From Hydrogenovibrio sp965140365 (GTDB lineage: Bacteria; Pseudomonadota; Gammaproteobacteria; Thiomicrospirales; Thiomicrospiraceae), in the NCBI GenBank assembly GCA_965140365.1, contig OZ223196.1: 64,000 nucleotides of DNA. One strand, written 5' to 3'. The notes under the pieces are model-generated. The model saw only the letters and a list, made by a program, of their open reading frames with translations. It did no database searches and had not been told where the DNA came from. Shown here one piece after another: positions 31,317 through 39,219 of the stretch; position 1 is the stretch's first letter; every line of letters starts with the position of its first letter. The translations under genes were made by a program, and so were the position numbers.

Positions 31317-31400
31317 AGCTTAACGGGGTGGCGATAATAGACCTGGTGAGGCCGCCTGCGGCAATCTAATCAAGCAAACTCTGTATAACCACGTAGTCGG
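31317..31400 (+). other. Partial attC at the end of the array
   Basis: AGCTTAACGGGGTGGCGATAATAG is the left arm of the attC 8 type, but the matching right arm and GTT core are absent. The array appears to end in a broken site. Confidence 0.4.
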
Positions 31401-31411
31401 AATCGTCTTTT

Positions 31412-31717
31412 ATGGCAACGAATTCAAAAAACAAAAACTCCTCTACTGCTTCGAAATGGTCTCAAGAAGTCACCGAACACAGTCATGCGCTGGATTTGGA
31501 GGAAGGTGTTTTCACTTGGGACGACCCAAAGAAAATTGCCGAATCGCTTAAAAAGTCCGCTGATTCAAGCCGTCACCGCAAAACAACGCCCTTTCAATCG
31601 GCCATGTCGATGTTGGTTTTCTATATCAATCGCGCCGGGAAAAAACTGGCTCCGGCGCAAGCCGCTATTCTGGAAGACGCCAAACAAGAGCTACGCAAGC
31701 TTTACGACAAAACATAG
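31412..31717 (+). CDS. DUF3175 family protein
   Basis: 101 residues. Conserved block: SKWSQEVTEHSHALDLEEGV, then SLKKSADSSRHRK and PFQSAMSMLVFYINRAGKKL, all characteristic of DUF3175. It is soluble, basic at the N-terminus and of unknown function. GC content and a CCAGGCCTGG just downstream (31726) suggest this is chromosomal DNA beyond the cassettes, although it directly follows the array's broken end. Confidence 0.87.
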   Translation: MATNSKNKNSSTASKWSQEVTEHSHALDLEEGVFTWDDPKKIAESLKKSADSSRHRKTTPFQSAMSMLVFYINRAGKKLAPAQAAILEDAKQELRKLYDKT

Positions 31718-31725
31718 TCTTTCCG

Positions 31726-31735
31726 CCAGGCCTGG
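31726..31735. repeat. Iterated palindrome CCAGGCCTGG (intergenic copy)
   Basis: Perfect copy followed by TCAAAA, 9 bp after the DUF3175 stop. First copy to the right of the integron. Confidence 0.9.
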
Positions 31736-31821
31736 TCAAAACCGTTGTTCACCTCACTTTTTGCGACCAGTGATGTAAGATGTTATGCTTATTTCTCCAC
31801 CGCCATTGAAAGGATGTTTTT

Positions 31822-32238
31822 ATGAAGGTCAATACTGAGTCAAATCATTTTAACATCACGCAACGCGCGCAGGCATCCACGGCTGAAAATATCAATTCTG
31901 CATCGTTTTCGTCCGCACTAACAACAGCCACGGCCGAAACAGCTCCCGTCAAACAGACAGATTTCACAAGCATGACGCGTAAGGAAATGTTTGACTGGAT
32001 GAACGACCAAATCCGTAGCGGGGAAATGTCGCTTGATGAAAGCTCACCTTTCATGGGAATGACTATGAAAATCTCGGTGACGACCGGTCAACCAGCCAAT
32101 ATGGCGACAGACACCACGCGCATCAATTTTATTGAAAAGGCCCGTTTAGGCCTTGAAGCTGCCCGAGCAAACTACGATCCAGATTTGGCAGAAAGGTTGC
32201 AAACTGCGCTTGAAATCATGCGTAGGCGCTTGGCGTGA
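31822..32238 (+). CDS. Uncharacterised protein, 138 aa
   Basis: A low-complexity Ser/Thr/Ala-rich N-terminus (residues 1-45) is followed by an ordered region (SMTRKEMFDWMNDQIRSGEM, SSPFMGMTMKISV) and a C-terminal helix (RINFIEKARLGLEAARANYD, RLQTALEIMRRRLA). There is no signal peptide or membrane segment. The layout recalls small proteins linked to flagellar or secretion systems in gammaproteobacteria, but I cannot name a family. AAAGGATG precedes the ATG. Confidence 0.75.
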   Translation: MKVNTESNHFNITQRAQASTAENINSASFSSALTTATAETAPVKQTDFTSMTRKEMFDWMNDQIRSGEMSLDESSPFMGMTMKISVTTGQPANMATDTTRINFIEKARLGLEAARANYDPDLAERLQTALEIMRRRLA

Positions 32239-32260
32239 TGCACGTGCGTGAAGAACGATT

Positions 32261-33079
32261 ATGAATGATTGGAATCTTTCCGAATCTTATAATTTCAAAG
32301 GGCGGAACGTTCGATATGGAACCATAGGTGATGGTCCACCCATGGTGCTTGTACATGGCACCCCTTGGTCGTCATTTAATCTACGTCACTTAATCGAAGG
32401 TTTGTCCAGAGAGTACAAGGTCTACTTTTTTGACCTGCTGGGCTACGGTCAATCCAGTAAAGAGGAAGGCGATGTTTCATTAGGTGTTCAAAATGAACTT
32501 CTGAATGATTTGCTTGACCATTGGAAGCTGGATAACCCGATGATTGTTGGGCATGATTTTGGTGGTGCCACCACGCTAAGAGTTCACCTACTCAATAACC
32601 GAACGTTTGAGAAAATAATTCTGATTGATCCGGTGGCCGTTTCTCCTTGGGGCTCTCCTTTTTTCCGACATGTGAATATCCATGAAACCGCTTTCACAGG
32701 ATTACCAGAATATATTCATGAAGCAATCGTCCGAGCTTATGTGCAAACGGCTGCCTATACACCGCTTGATGAAGAGACATTGAACGGTATTGTTTCGCCA
32801 TGGCTCGGTGAAGAAGGTAAGGCGGCATTCTATCGCCAAATCGCTCAGGCGGATTCCAAATATACCGACGAAGTTCAAGCGCTGTATCATAAAATCACGA
32901 CGCCCACTTTGATTTTGTGGGGACGGGAGGATAGCTGGATACCTTTGGCGCGAGGGGAAGAGCTTCACAAAATGATACCGAATTCTGTTCTTCGTATTAT
33001 TGATGATTCAGGCCACTTAGTCATTGAAGAGAAACCCGGTGACTTAGTAAAGGAAATCTTAGCTTTTACTGAGGCCTAA
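32261..33079 (+). CDS. Alpha/beta hydrolase (haloalkane dehalogenase/epoxide hydrolase type)
   Basis: 272 residues. Oxyanion region VLVHGTPWSSFNLRHLIEG, nucleophile elbow VGHDFGGATTLRVHL in which the nucleophile is Asp (G-H-D-F-G), acid near GREDSWIPLARG and catalytic His in DDSGHLVIEEKPGD. An Asp nucleophile points to dehalogenase or epoxide hydrolase chemistry rather than an esterase. An attC-like site lies about 40 bp after the stop, so the gene may be an isolated integron cassette. Confidence 0.88.
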   Translation: MNDWNLSESYNFKGRNVRYGTIGDGPPMVLVHGTPWSSFNLRHLIEGLSREYKVYFFDLLGYGQSSKEEGDVSLGVQNELLNDLLDHWKLDNPMIVGHDFGGATTLRVHLLNNRTFEKIILIDPVAVSPWGSPFFRHVNIHETAFTGLPEYIHEAIVRAYVQTAAYTPLDEETLNGIVSPWLGEEGKAAFYRQIAQADSKYTDEVQALYHKITTPTLILWGREDSWIPLARGEELHKMIPNSVLRIIDDSGHLVIEEKPGDLVKEILAFTEA

Positions 33080-33118
33080 ACTAAAACTTTAACTAGGATT
33101 AACTAAGACCTAAAATTA

Positions 33119-33192
33119 CATAACCAAACCATGTCCCCGGATGCAAAGCCCTTCCCTTTCGGCTTCGCCACCGGTGATGGCCAGCGTTAGGA
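33119..33192 (+). other. Isolated attC site
   Basis: ACATAACC (33119) to GTTAGGA (33186-33192), with arms CCATGTCCCCGGATG and CACCGGTGATGG and an inner AAAGCCC...GGCTTCG loop. It has all attC marks but lies 1.8 kb beyond the end of the main array. Confidence 0.75.
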
Positions 33193-33205
33193 AAAGGAAA
33201 AGAAA

Positions 33206-33712
33206 ATGATGGCAAAATATATAATTTACTCAGTCCCCACGCTTTTGTTACTTTCAACTATTATGCTTTCGACGTTAGTTCCTGGCGGCCCTGTTGAAAC
33301 GAGGAAATTTGGTCATTATTCACCATTTATATTAGGCGCGTTCAATACCTTTCTCACCATATTGGTATTTGGGAGTCTGGTCGTTGTCTATTTTTGTTTT
33401 GCGGGGCATCAGTGGGCCTACTATGCCGCCGCAATTTGCGGGATATCCTATTTTTTAGTCTATGCGCTTGATCTTGGGAAGATCTTCCCGGTATCGCCGG
33501 ACAAAATGTCACCGGCTTTATTCATTATTGAACTGACCGGCCTCATATTGTCCATTCCAATGACATGGCTATCGTTTATGTCCGCGTCCATGTTGGAAAC
33601 CGAAACACAGGACTTTCAATTGTCAGGCTTCGGAATGGCTTTACTTTTCTTAATGGTAATCTTGGGCATTGGAATCGTTATATCCGCCACCAAGGTTACG
33701 ATGAAAAAGTAA
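33206..33712 (+). CDS. Uncharacterised membrane protein, 168 aa
   Basis: About five transmembrane helices (LLLLSTIMLSTLVPG, FILGAFNTFLTILVFGSLVV, WAYYAAAICGISYFLVYAL, FIIELTGLILSIPMTWLSFM and LLFLMVILGIGIVISA). It begins 13 bp after the isolated attC, so it may be cassette-borne; no attC follows it. Tandem ATG codons (33206/33209) follow AAAAGGAAAAG. No family is recognised. Confidence 0.75.
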   Translation: MMAKYIIYSVPTLLLLSTIMLSTLVPGGPVETRKFGHYSPFILGAFNTFLTILVFGSLVVVYFCFAGHQWAYYAAAICGISYFLVYALDLGKIFPVSPDKMSPALFIIELTGLILSIPMTWLSFMSASMLETETQDFQLSGFGMALLFLMVILGIGIVISATKVTMKK

Positions 33713-33743
33713 TCAGCGAATCAGCGCCTAGCAATCAGTTCAA

Positions 33744-36029
33744 TCAGTTAAGCGTAATGACCTTGGAAGGCGTTATCCACCGGGATGCCGGAATGGAAGA
33801 CGGTCTGGACGTCACACCGGCGTCATTCGCGATGATTTGCGCATCGGGAATATTGGTGGCGATTTTTTGATTTCCGCTGTACGACAACGCTGTCGGGTAG
33901 CTCGTGCCTTCATAGGTGAATGGACAGATATTGAAAAACTGGTCGTAATGCCAGAAATTGCCGTCATAGGCAATGTCACCATAGGTTCGGCAACCGCCGG
34001 TATCATAGCCATACTCGAAATCGTTCATCAGTGAAAAGATGGCGTATTGGATATAGAAAGGATCGTTGAGCGTAATGTCCGTGCCAAAGAAGGCCTTGGC
34101 TTGAGGGTTGTTATACATGACGTTGTTCTTGACGTTGATGTGTCGGCTCATGCCGTCGCTGTAAACGGTGTTACCGCCGCGATTCGGGTTCTTGTCGGAA
34201 AAGACATTGCCCTCAATCAACAGCGCGTTTTCCGCTGAACTGCCTTGATACCCGGTGGTATAAACACCGCCGCCGTCCCAGAGTTGTTCCAGTGTGGAAT
34301 AGGTACGGTTATTGGTGATTTTGTTATCGCTGTTCGGCGTGTAATCGGTATGCACGCCCCACATATACGGCGTGGCGGTTGACAAGCCTAGATTGACACC
34401 CGGATCGAGCAGCCCCCAGCCCCAACCCATCGCAATGGCGGACCAAGGCGTGTACATAATGGTGTTGTGGTCGATGAGCGTATTGGCCGAGAAGCCGACA
34501 TAAATGCCGGCCACATCATAATATTCCTGGCCGACATGACGTATGAGGTTGTTGGAAATAGTGTTGTTTTGGGTAATTTGCGCGCTGTTGGGCGCATAAT
34601 CTTCTTGCTGGACGCCACCCAACCAAATCGCGGATGAGGAAATGTCTTCAAACAAATTACTGCGAATCACCGAATTCTGCGTGCCGGTACCGAAATGCAG
34701 AGCGACCGCGCCCATGTGTTCAAAAATATTGCCATCAAACACCACGCCATTGACATATTCCAGCTCGATATTGCCTGGCGTTTCCTGCACATACTGGACA
34801 TGGCCGATGCTGTTGTAGTTATAGGTGGTATCAACCACCAGGTTACCACTTTGGTCGGACACATAACCGATATTGGTGCTCGGCGTCATCCAGGTGGCAT
34901 AAGCAAAATTCAGGTTTTGGAACCGCAGATTTTTGACGGGTTCCGACGGTGAGCCCGTCACCGTAATCAACTTTTGCAAAAACGGCATTTCGGCCGTGGC
35001 GGTGGACATGTCCTGGCCATCCAGCGGGATGTAGTAAACGGTGTCTTGGCTTTTATCTAGGTACCACTCCCCTTTTTCATCCAGAAATTCATAGGCATTT
35101 TCAAAAAAAGCGACCCGGAAGAAGCTCCACATATTGGTTTGCGTTTTATCTTTGTCCAAATAAAGGTTGGAATTTGTCCAGGCTGGGTCTTGAAGCGTTA
35201 TCAGCCCGGTTTTGGTCAAGTCGTAATCGAGATAGCCATCGTCGGAAACGTCAATCGTAATTTCATGGATATAAAACAACAGTTCGTCAACGGAACTGAT
35301 ATGGGTGTTGTTGTAGTTTGGGTAGGAGGTAATGGACTTGAGCGGCACACGCTGCATTTTCCATTGCGGTAACGAGACGGCTTCAATGTCTTCAATATTT
35401 CGCCAGGTGTTTGGATTGGGCCAGTTGGCATCCAGTGAACCATCCATCTTTTGCACCGGAATGTACAAAATGCCGCCCGGATCGCTGCTGGCCGGGGAAG
35501 CCGGATTATAACCGTAATACGGCCAGAACCCACCCGGGTAATTTCCTGTTCTCGCCCGCGTCGCTCTCACGCCATTAATGTAAAGCTGGCGGGAATTAAG
35601 ACCTTTGGCATTGGCGCAATAGATATTCTTGCCGGCATCGCATAATGTCCAGTTGTCGATCTGTTTTGAACCGTATAAACCAACATCGGCCCCGTCTTGC
35701 GCTTTGTAAGTGACCATGAAGCCGTTTTGCGGGGAGTCACTTGCATCAAACGTCAAGGTTTCATCCAACCGGTAAACACCTTCCTTAAGGTTGACGGTGA
35801 TATTGGTCGCTGAATCCGTGATTTTCCGCGCTTCTTGCTGTGCGCGTTGTATCGTTTTGAAAGGACTGTTCAAACTGCCACTGCTGGCATCATCGCCATC
35901 GGGTGAAACCCAAATATCATAGTTATTAGCCGTATCACCGCCGGAGTCAAACAGATTGCAGGAAACAAGGAAAAGCGGTGCGGTTACCGTGAACAAAAAA
36001 ACAATATAACCTTTAATAATGACCTTCAT
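33744..36029 (-). CDS. Right-handed beta-helix lipoprotein
   Basis: 761 residues from the ATG at 36029, preferred over an upstream in-frame ATG (36104) because AGGTGG precedes it and it gives a clean lipoprotein signal (GYIVFLFTVTAPLFLVSC). The mature part opens with IWVSPDGDDASSGSLNSPFK and TIQRAQQEARK, the typical start of pectate-lyase-like beta-helix proteins. Many Asn-rich coil turns follow (NTISNNLIRHVG, NALLIEGNVFSDKNPNRGGN). It probably binds or cleaves an extracellular polysaccharide at the cell surface; the substrate is unknown. It faces the membrane-protein gene tail to tail. Confidence 0.85.
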   Translation of the reverse strand: MKVIIKGYIVFLFTVTAPLFLVSCNLFDSGGDTANNYDIWVSPDGDDASSGSLNSPFKTIQRAQQEARKITDSATNITVNLKEGVYRLDETLTFDASDSPQNGFMVTYKAQDGADVGLYGSKQIDNWTLCDAGKNIYCANAKGLNSRQLYINGVRATRARTGNYPGGFWPYYGYNPASPASSDPGGILYIPVQKMDGSLDANWPNPNTWRNIEDIEAVSLPQWKMQRVPLKSITSYPNYNNTHISSVDELLFYIHEITIDVSDDGYLDYDLTKTGLITLQDPAWTNSNLYLDKDKTQTNMWSFFRVAFFENAYEFLDEKGEWYLDKSQDTVYYIPLDGQDMSTATAEMPFLQKLITVTGSPSEPVKNLRFQNLNFAYATWMTPSTNIGYVSDQSGNLVVDTTYNYNSIGHVQYVQETPGNIELEYVNGVVFDGNIFEHMGAVALHFGTGTQNSVIRSNLFEDISSSAIWLGGVQQEDYAPNSAQITQNNTISNNLIRHVGQEYYDVAGIYVGFSANTLIDHNTIMYTPWSAIAMGWGWGLLDPGVNLGLSTATPYMWGVHTDYTPNSDNKITNNRTYSTLEQLWDGGGVYTTGYQGSSAENALLIEGNVFSDKNPNRGGNTVYSDGMSRHINVKNNVMYNNPQAKAFFGTDITLNDPFYIQYAIFSLMNDFEYGYDTGGCRTYGDIAYDGNFWHYDQFFNICPFTYEGTSYPTALSYSGNQKIATNIPDAQIIANDAGVTSRPSSIPASRWITPSKVITLN

Positions 36030-36246
36030 GGGACCACCTTCCCTTCCTGAGTGCATGTGTCGTTCCATCCGTTTTAAAATGATGCGAAAACTGATTTGAT
36101 TCATCTAAGTAAAATTTTTATCAATTTCGATTTTCCCATGATTTTACATGGATTTTGGGTCTATAAAAGCAAAAAATAGTTTTGAGCTCAAAACTTTATG
36201 TTTTTTATGTATCTGCTGGATGAACGAATGACAATCCCCCTTTTCC

Positions 36247-36256
36247 CCAGGCCTGG
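36247..36256. repeat. Iterated palindrome CCAGGCCTGG (intergenic copy)
   Basis: Perfect copy followed by CCAAAA, about 20 bp before the TTGTGA repeats. Confidence 0.9.
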
Positions 36257-36275
36257 CCAAAAGCGCTATTTCAAT

Positions 36276-36303
36276 TTGTGAGTGAATTGTGAACCTTTTG
36301 TGA
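36276..36303 (+). promoter_or_regulatory. Three TTGTGA direct repeats at 11-bp spacing
   Basis: TTGTGA occurs at 36276, 36287 and 36298, exactly one helical turn apart, just upstream of the presumed -35/-10 region of the cytochrome P460 gene. This is the layout of binding sites for OmpR/PhoB-type regulators, and such a regulator is encoded 0.6 kb downstream. Confidence 0.6.
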
Positions 36304-36371
36304 GGACTTCTTGTCGGTAAATTTCAATAATGCTCCCGCAAGCAATCAAATCTCACCAAAGGAGAATCACC

Positions 36372-36929
36372 ATGAAAGCGCTATTCACTTACGCCAGCGT
36401 ATTTGCATTATTCACCAGCAGCCTGGCTTTTGCCATGAGCGACACGGCAACCGAGCAGCCACGTTACGAAATTCCGCCACCGACGGCCAACGGCATTGAT
36501 TTTCCGGTCAATTATCAAGACTGGGACATTGTTGCGGTTTCCCACCGTGAAGATAACAAAACCCTGCGCGCCATTATTGGTAACGACATCGCGGTAAAAG
36601 CCGTTGAAGCCGGGCAAACCAACCCCTGGCCCGATGGTGCGGCGTTGGGCAAACTGGTTTGGAAAGACCGCCAGGATAACCACTGGAAAGCCGCAACGGT
36701 TCCGGGCAAGTTCATTCATGCCGAATTCATGTTCAAGGATGCCGAAAAATGGAAAGACACCAAAGGCTGGGGGTGGGCACGCTGGCTAGGCACGGAACAA
36801 AAACCCTTCGGCAACACACCTCAAGCGGCCAGTGCCTCTTGCATCGCCTGCCACACACCGGTTAAAGGACAGGATTGGGTCTTTACCAAACCGGCCATTT
36901 TACCGAAACGCATTTACAGCAAAAAATAA
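36372..36929 (+). CDS. Cytochrome P460 family protein
   Basis: 185 residues from the ATG at 36372 (AAAGGAG upstream). The signal peptide (KALFTYASVFALFTSSLAFA) sends it to the periplasm. The P460 fold is seen in DFPVNYQDWDIVAVSHREDN, LRAIIGNDIAVKAVEAG, PDGAALGKLVWKDRQD and the c-type haem site CIACHTPVKGQDWVF. P460 proteins oxidise hydroxylamine or bind NO; others are of unknown use. The crosslinking lysine cannot be assigned by eye. An inverted repeat follows the gene, then the two-component genes. Confidence 0.9.
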   Translation: MKALFTYASVFALFTSSLAFAMSDTATEQPRYEIPPPTANGIDFPVNYQDWDIVAVSHREDNKTLRAIIGNDIAVKAVEAGQTNPWPDGAALGKLVWKDRQDNHWKAATVPGKFIHAEFMFKDAEKWKDTKGWGWARWLGTEQKPFGNTPQAASASCIACHTPVKGQDWVFTKPAILPKRIYSKK

Positions 36930-36942
36930 CCTTACCTGCTAA

Positions 36943-36970
36943 CGGGTTCTATTTTGTAAAATGGAACCCG
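36943..36970 (+). terminator. Hairpin between cytochrome P460 and the response regulator
   Basis: CGGGTTC...GAACCCG with inner ATTTT/AAAAT pairing, followed by GTTTATT. It could be a partial terminator that lets some transcription pass into the regulator gene. Confidence 0.5.
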
Positions 36971-36992
36971 GTTTATTAAGAGAATACCTTTT

Positions 36993-37724
36993 ATGTCCCC
37001 TGCCTTTCATGCCCTCATTGTTGAAGACGATCCGGATATCGCACACCTGGTCGCTCTGCAGGTGGACAGCCTACAGGGAAGCCATCACCATGTTTCCCAA
37101 CTGGGGGAGGCGCAAGTCTATTGCGAACAGCACCCCATCCATTTACTGATTCTGGATTTGTCCTTACCCGACGGCGATGGCCTGGCATTTTGCCGACGAT
37201 TTCGCGAACAGGATGAAACCACCCCGATACTCATGCTCACCGCGCGCTCCGATGAAGTGGACCGTGTCCTTGGTTTGGAACTGGGTGCCGACGACTATTT
37301 AAGCAAACCCTTCGGCCTGGCCGAACTTAAAGCCCGTATCAAAGCCTTGATTCGTCGCGCCAATCATATTCATGCCCAATCGTCACCCACAACCGTGTCA
37401 TTGGGGCAATTAAAGATTGACCCGAAAAAGCACCAGGCCTGGCTATTTCAGCAAGAGCTTCATTTAACCGCCAAAGAGTTCGAATTACTGCACTTTTTGG
37501 CTCGCCACCCGGGCGAAGTGTTCAGCCGTTTGGATTTGCTCGAACAGGTTTGGGGCATCGAGCATGATGGTTACGAACATACCGTCAATTCGCATTTGAA
37601 CCGATTGCGCAATAAGGTGGAAGCGGATCCGGCCAATCCGTGCCTGCTGGAAACCGTTTGGGGCGTGGGTTACAAACTCAATGCCGATGCCCTGCAAACG
37701 GCATCCGAGGCGGAAACGCAATGA
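36993..37724 (+). CDS. OmpR-family response regulator
   Basis: 243 residues. Receiver domain with the acidic pair VEDDPD, the phosphorylated Asp in LLILDLSLPDGDG, the conserved Thr (LMLTARSDE) and Lys (DDYLSKPFG). The C-terminal winged helix is intact (LTAKEFELLHFLARHPGEVF, YEHTVNSHLNRLRNKVE, ETVWGVGYKL). It overlaps the kinase gene by 4 bp. The probable target is the TTGTGA array before the P460 gene. It contains CCAGGCCTGG at 37433 (Gln-Ala-Trp). Confidence 0.95.
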   Translation: MSPAFHALIVEDDPDIAHLVALQVDSLQGSHHHVSQLGEAQVYCEQHPIHLLILDLSLPDGDGLAFCRRFREQDETTPILMLTARSDEVDRVLGLELGADDYLSKPFGLAELKARIKALIRRANHIHAQSSPTTVSLGQLKIDPKKHQAWLFQQELHLTAKEFELLHFLARHPGEVFSRLDLLEQVWGIEHDGYEHTVNSHLNRLRNKVEADPANPCLLETVWGVGYKLNADALQTASEAETQ

Positions 37725-39157
37725 ATATTTTCCTAAAATCCGCGTTAGCCAGACGTTACAGCTTGTTGTTTATACTGGTGTTTTCTATTATGGGCTTCAC
37801 CTATCTTGCCATCAGCCTGTTCGGTTCTCATTACTATCTGAAACAGGTGCAAACCCAAGTTCACCAACACATTGCCGAGACCTTGGTGCAAGACCACGAT
37901 TTAGTTGAACGAGGTCAAGTGGATCAAGACGCGCTCGCCACCACCTTCAAGCGCTATATGCTGTTGAACCCTTACTTGGAAATTTATCTGGTCAACCGAA
38001 ACGGACAGGTGCTGCAATATTCGGCGGACGACAAAAAGATTCTGCGTCGTCATATTGATATGACACCGCTGTTCGCGGCGCTATCGAAACCTTCCGACGC
38101 TGGCCGCCCTTTTCCGATGGGCGATGACCCGAGAAAAGCCACCGGGCAAGCGCCGTTTTCCGTGGCCGCTCTGCCAGACGGTTTGTTTTTGTATGTGATT
38201 ATCCGAAACAGTGTCGAGCAAGAAGCCAACCGCCAATTACAGGAAAGCCTTTTATTGGAGTTAAGCGCCTGGTCGTTTCTGGTCAGTTTACTGGTGGGTT
38301 TAATATTGGGTGGCGGTGTTTTCTGGCACCTGACGCGCCGTTTGGTGGCGCTATCACAAACGGTTGAACACTTTAAAAGCCATCCGGAACAGCCGATTCA
38401 AGCCCAACCGAAACCGCATCCAGACGATTTGGACCGACTGCAAACCACGCTGGCTGATATGTCACAACAATTGCATCAAACCTTAACGCAACTGGAAGAC
38501 ACCGACCGTCAGCGCCGCTTTATGATTTCCAGCCTGTCGCACGATTTGAGAACACCTTTGACCAACCTGCTCGGTTATATGGAGCAGGCTTCGCAAACCA
38601 CGCAGGATGTCTACTTGGAAATTGCCTATAAAAACGGTTTGAAGCTGAAACATTATCTCGACCAACTGTTCGACTTCGCCAAGCTGGAGCTGGAATCCTT
38701 TCAGTTGCGCCGCCAAAGCTTATCCTTAAGCGAGTTCTGTTTCGATATTCTGCAACACTATCAGCACACCACGCCGGAACGTACCTTTAAAGCCGACATT
38801 CAACCAGGCCTGCTTTATGAGTTTGACCCGAATCGTTTGGAAAGCGCGATTCGTAATCTACTCGACAATGCCGTCAAATACGGCCAAGGCACCACCGTGT
38901 TGTCATTGAAAGCACAGGGCTCGGAACTGGAAATCGCTGTCCGCGACGAGGGCGAGCCTTTGGACGAGACATTTCAAACCTATTTAACCCATCCGTTTGC
39001 TCAGCAAACCGCCGCGCAACCACATCGGCCAAACGCCGGTTCCGGCCTCGGGCTGCAAATCGTCAAGACCATTGCCGAAAAACACGGCGGCCATTTTGAA
39101 TACCGAGGTGGAATCGCCCACAGCTTTGTCATCATTCTGCCGTACGAGAACGATTAG
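37721..39157 (+). CDS. Sensor histidine kinase
   Basis: 478 residues from the ATG at 37721 (ATGA overlap). Two transmembrane helices (LLFILVFSIMGFTYLAISLF and LSAWSFLVSLLVGLILGGGV) bracket a periplasmic sensor of about 150 residues, followed by a HAMP-like linker. The H-box is SLSHDLRTPLTNLLGYME, the N-box NLLDNAVKYGQG and the G-box GSGLGLQIVKTIAEKHGG. It phosphorylates the upstream regulator. The stimulus is unknown; association with P460 suggests nitrogen oxides, by inference. A CCAGGCCTGC variant is at 38814. Confidence 0.93.
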   Translation: MNIFLKSALARRYSLLFILVFSIMGFTYLAISLFGSHYYLKQVQTQVHQHIAETLVQDHDLVERGQVDQDALATTFKRYMLLNPYLEIYLVNRNGQVLQYSADDKKILRRHIDMTPLFAALSKPSDAGRPFPMGDDPRKATGQAPFSVAALPDGLFLYVIIRNSVEQEANRQLQESLLLELSAWSFLVSLLVGLILGGGVFWHLTRRLVALSQTVEHFKSHPEQPIQAQPKPHPDDLDRLQTTLADMSQQLHQTLTQLEDTDRQRRFMISSLSHDLRTPLTNLLGYMEQASQTTQDVYLEIAYKNGLKLKHYLDQLFDFAKLELESFQLRRQSLSLSEFCFDILQHYQHTTPERTFKADIQPGLLYEFDPNRLESAIRNLLDNAVKYGQGTTVLSLKAQGSELEIAVRDEGEPLDETFQTYLTHPFAQQTAAQPHRPNAGSGLGLQIVKTIAEKHGGHFEYRGGIAHSFVIILPYEND

Positions 39158-39219
39158 CCAGGCTTTGGACAAAGCTTTGGATGATTTTTTGAGCGTTTTA
39201 AGAAGAAATCAAGGTGGGA

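Larger units (their letters stand above)
24593..31400. mobile_element. Chromosomal integron: intI plus gene cassette array
   Basis: An integrase gene on the minus strand is followed on the plus strand by about nine short genes, each trailed by an attC-like site (imperfect palindrome from a YAAC box to GTTRRRY). Cassette DNA is visibly richer in A+T than the flanks and lacks the CCAGGCCTGG motif. The array starts at attI near 25718. It ends in a half-site near 31317-31400, and one isolated attC lies further right (33119-33192). No antibiotic resistance gene is present. Confidence 0.9.
36030..36371. other. Intergenic region between lipoprotein and cytochrome P460 genes
   Basis: 342 bp without a gene. 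It holds the lipoprotein leader, AT-rich DNA, a CCAGGCCTGG copy at 36247-36256, three TTGTGA repeats (36276-36303) and a weak -10-like AATAAT at 36326-36331 before the cytochrome P460 start. Confidence 0.7.
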
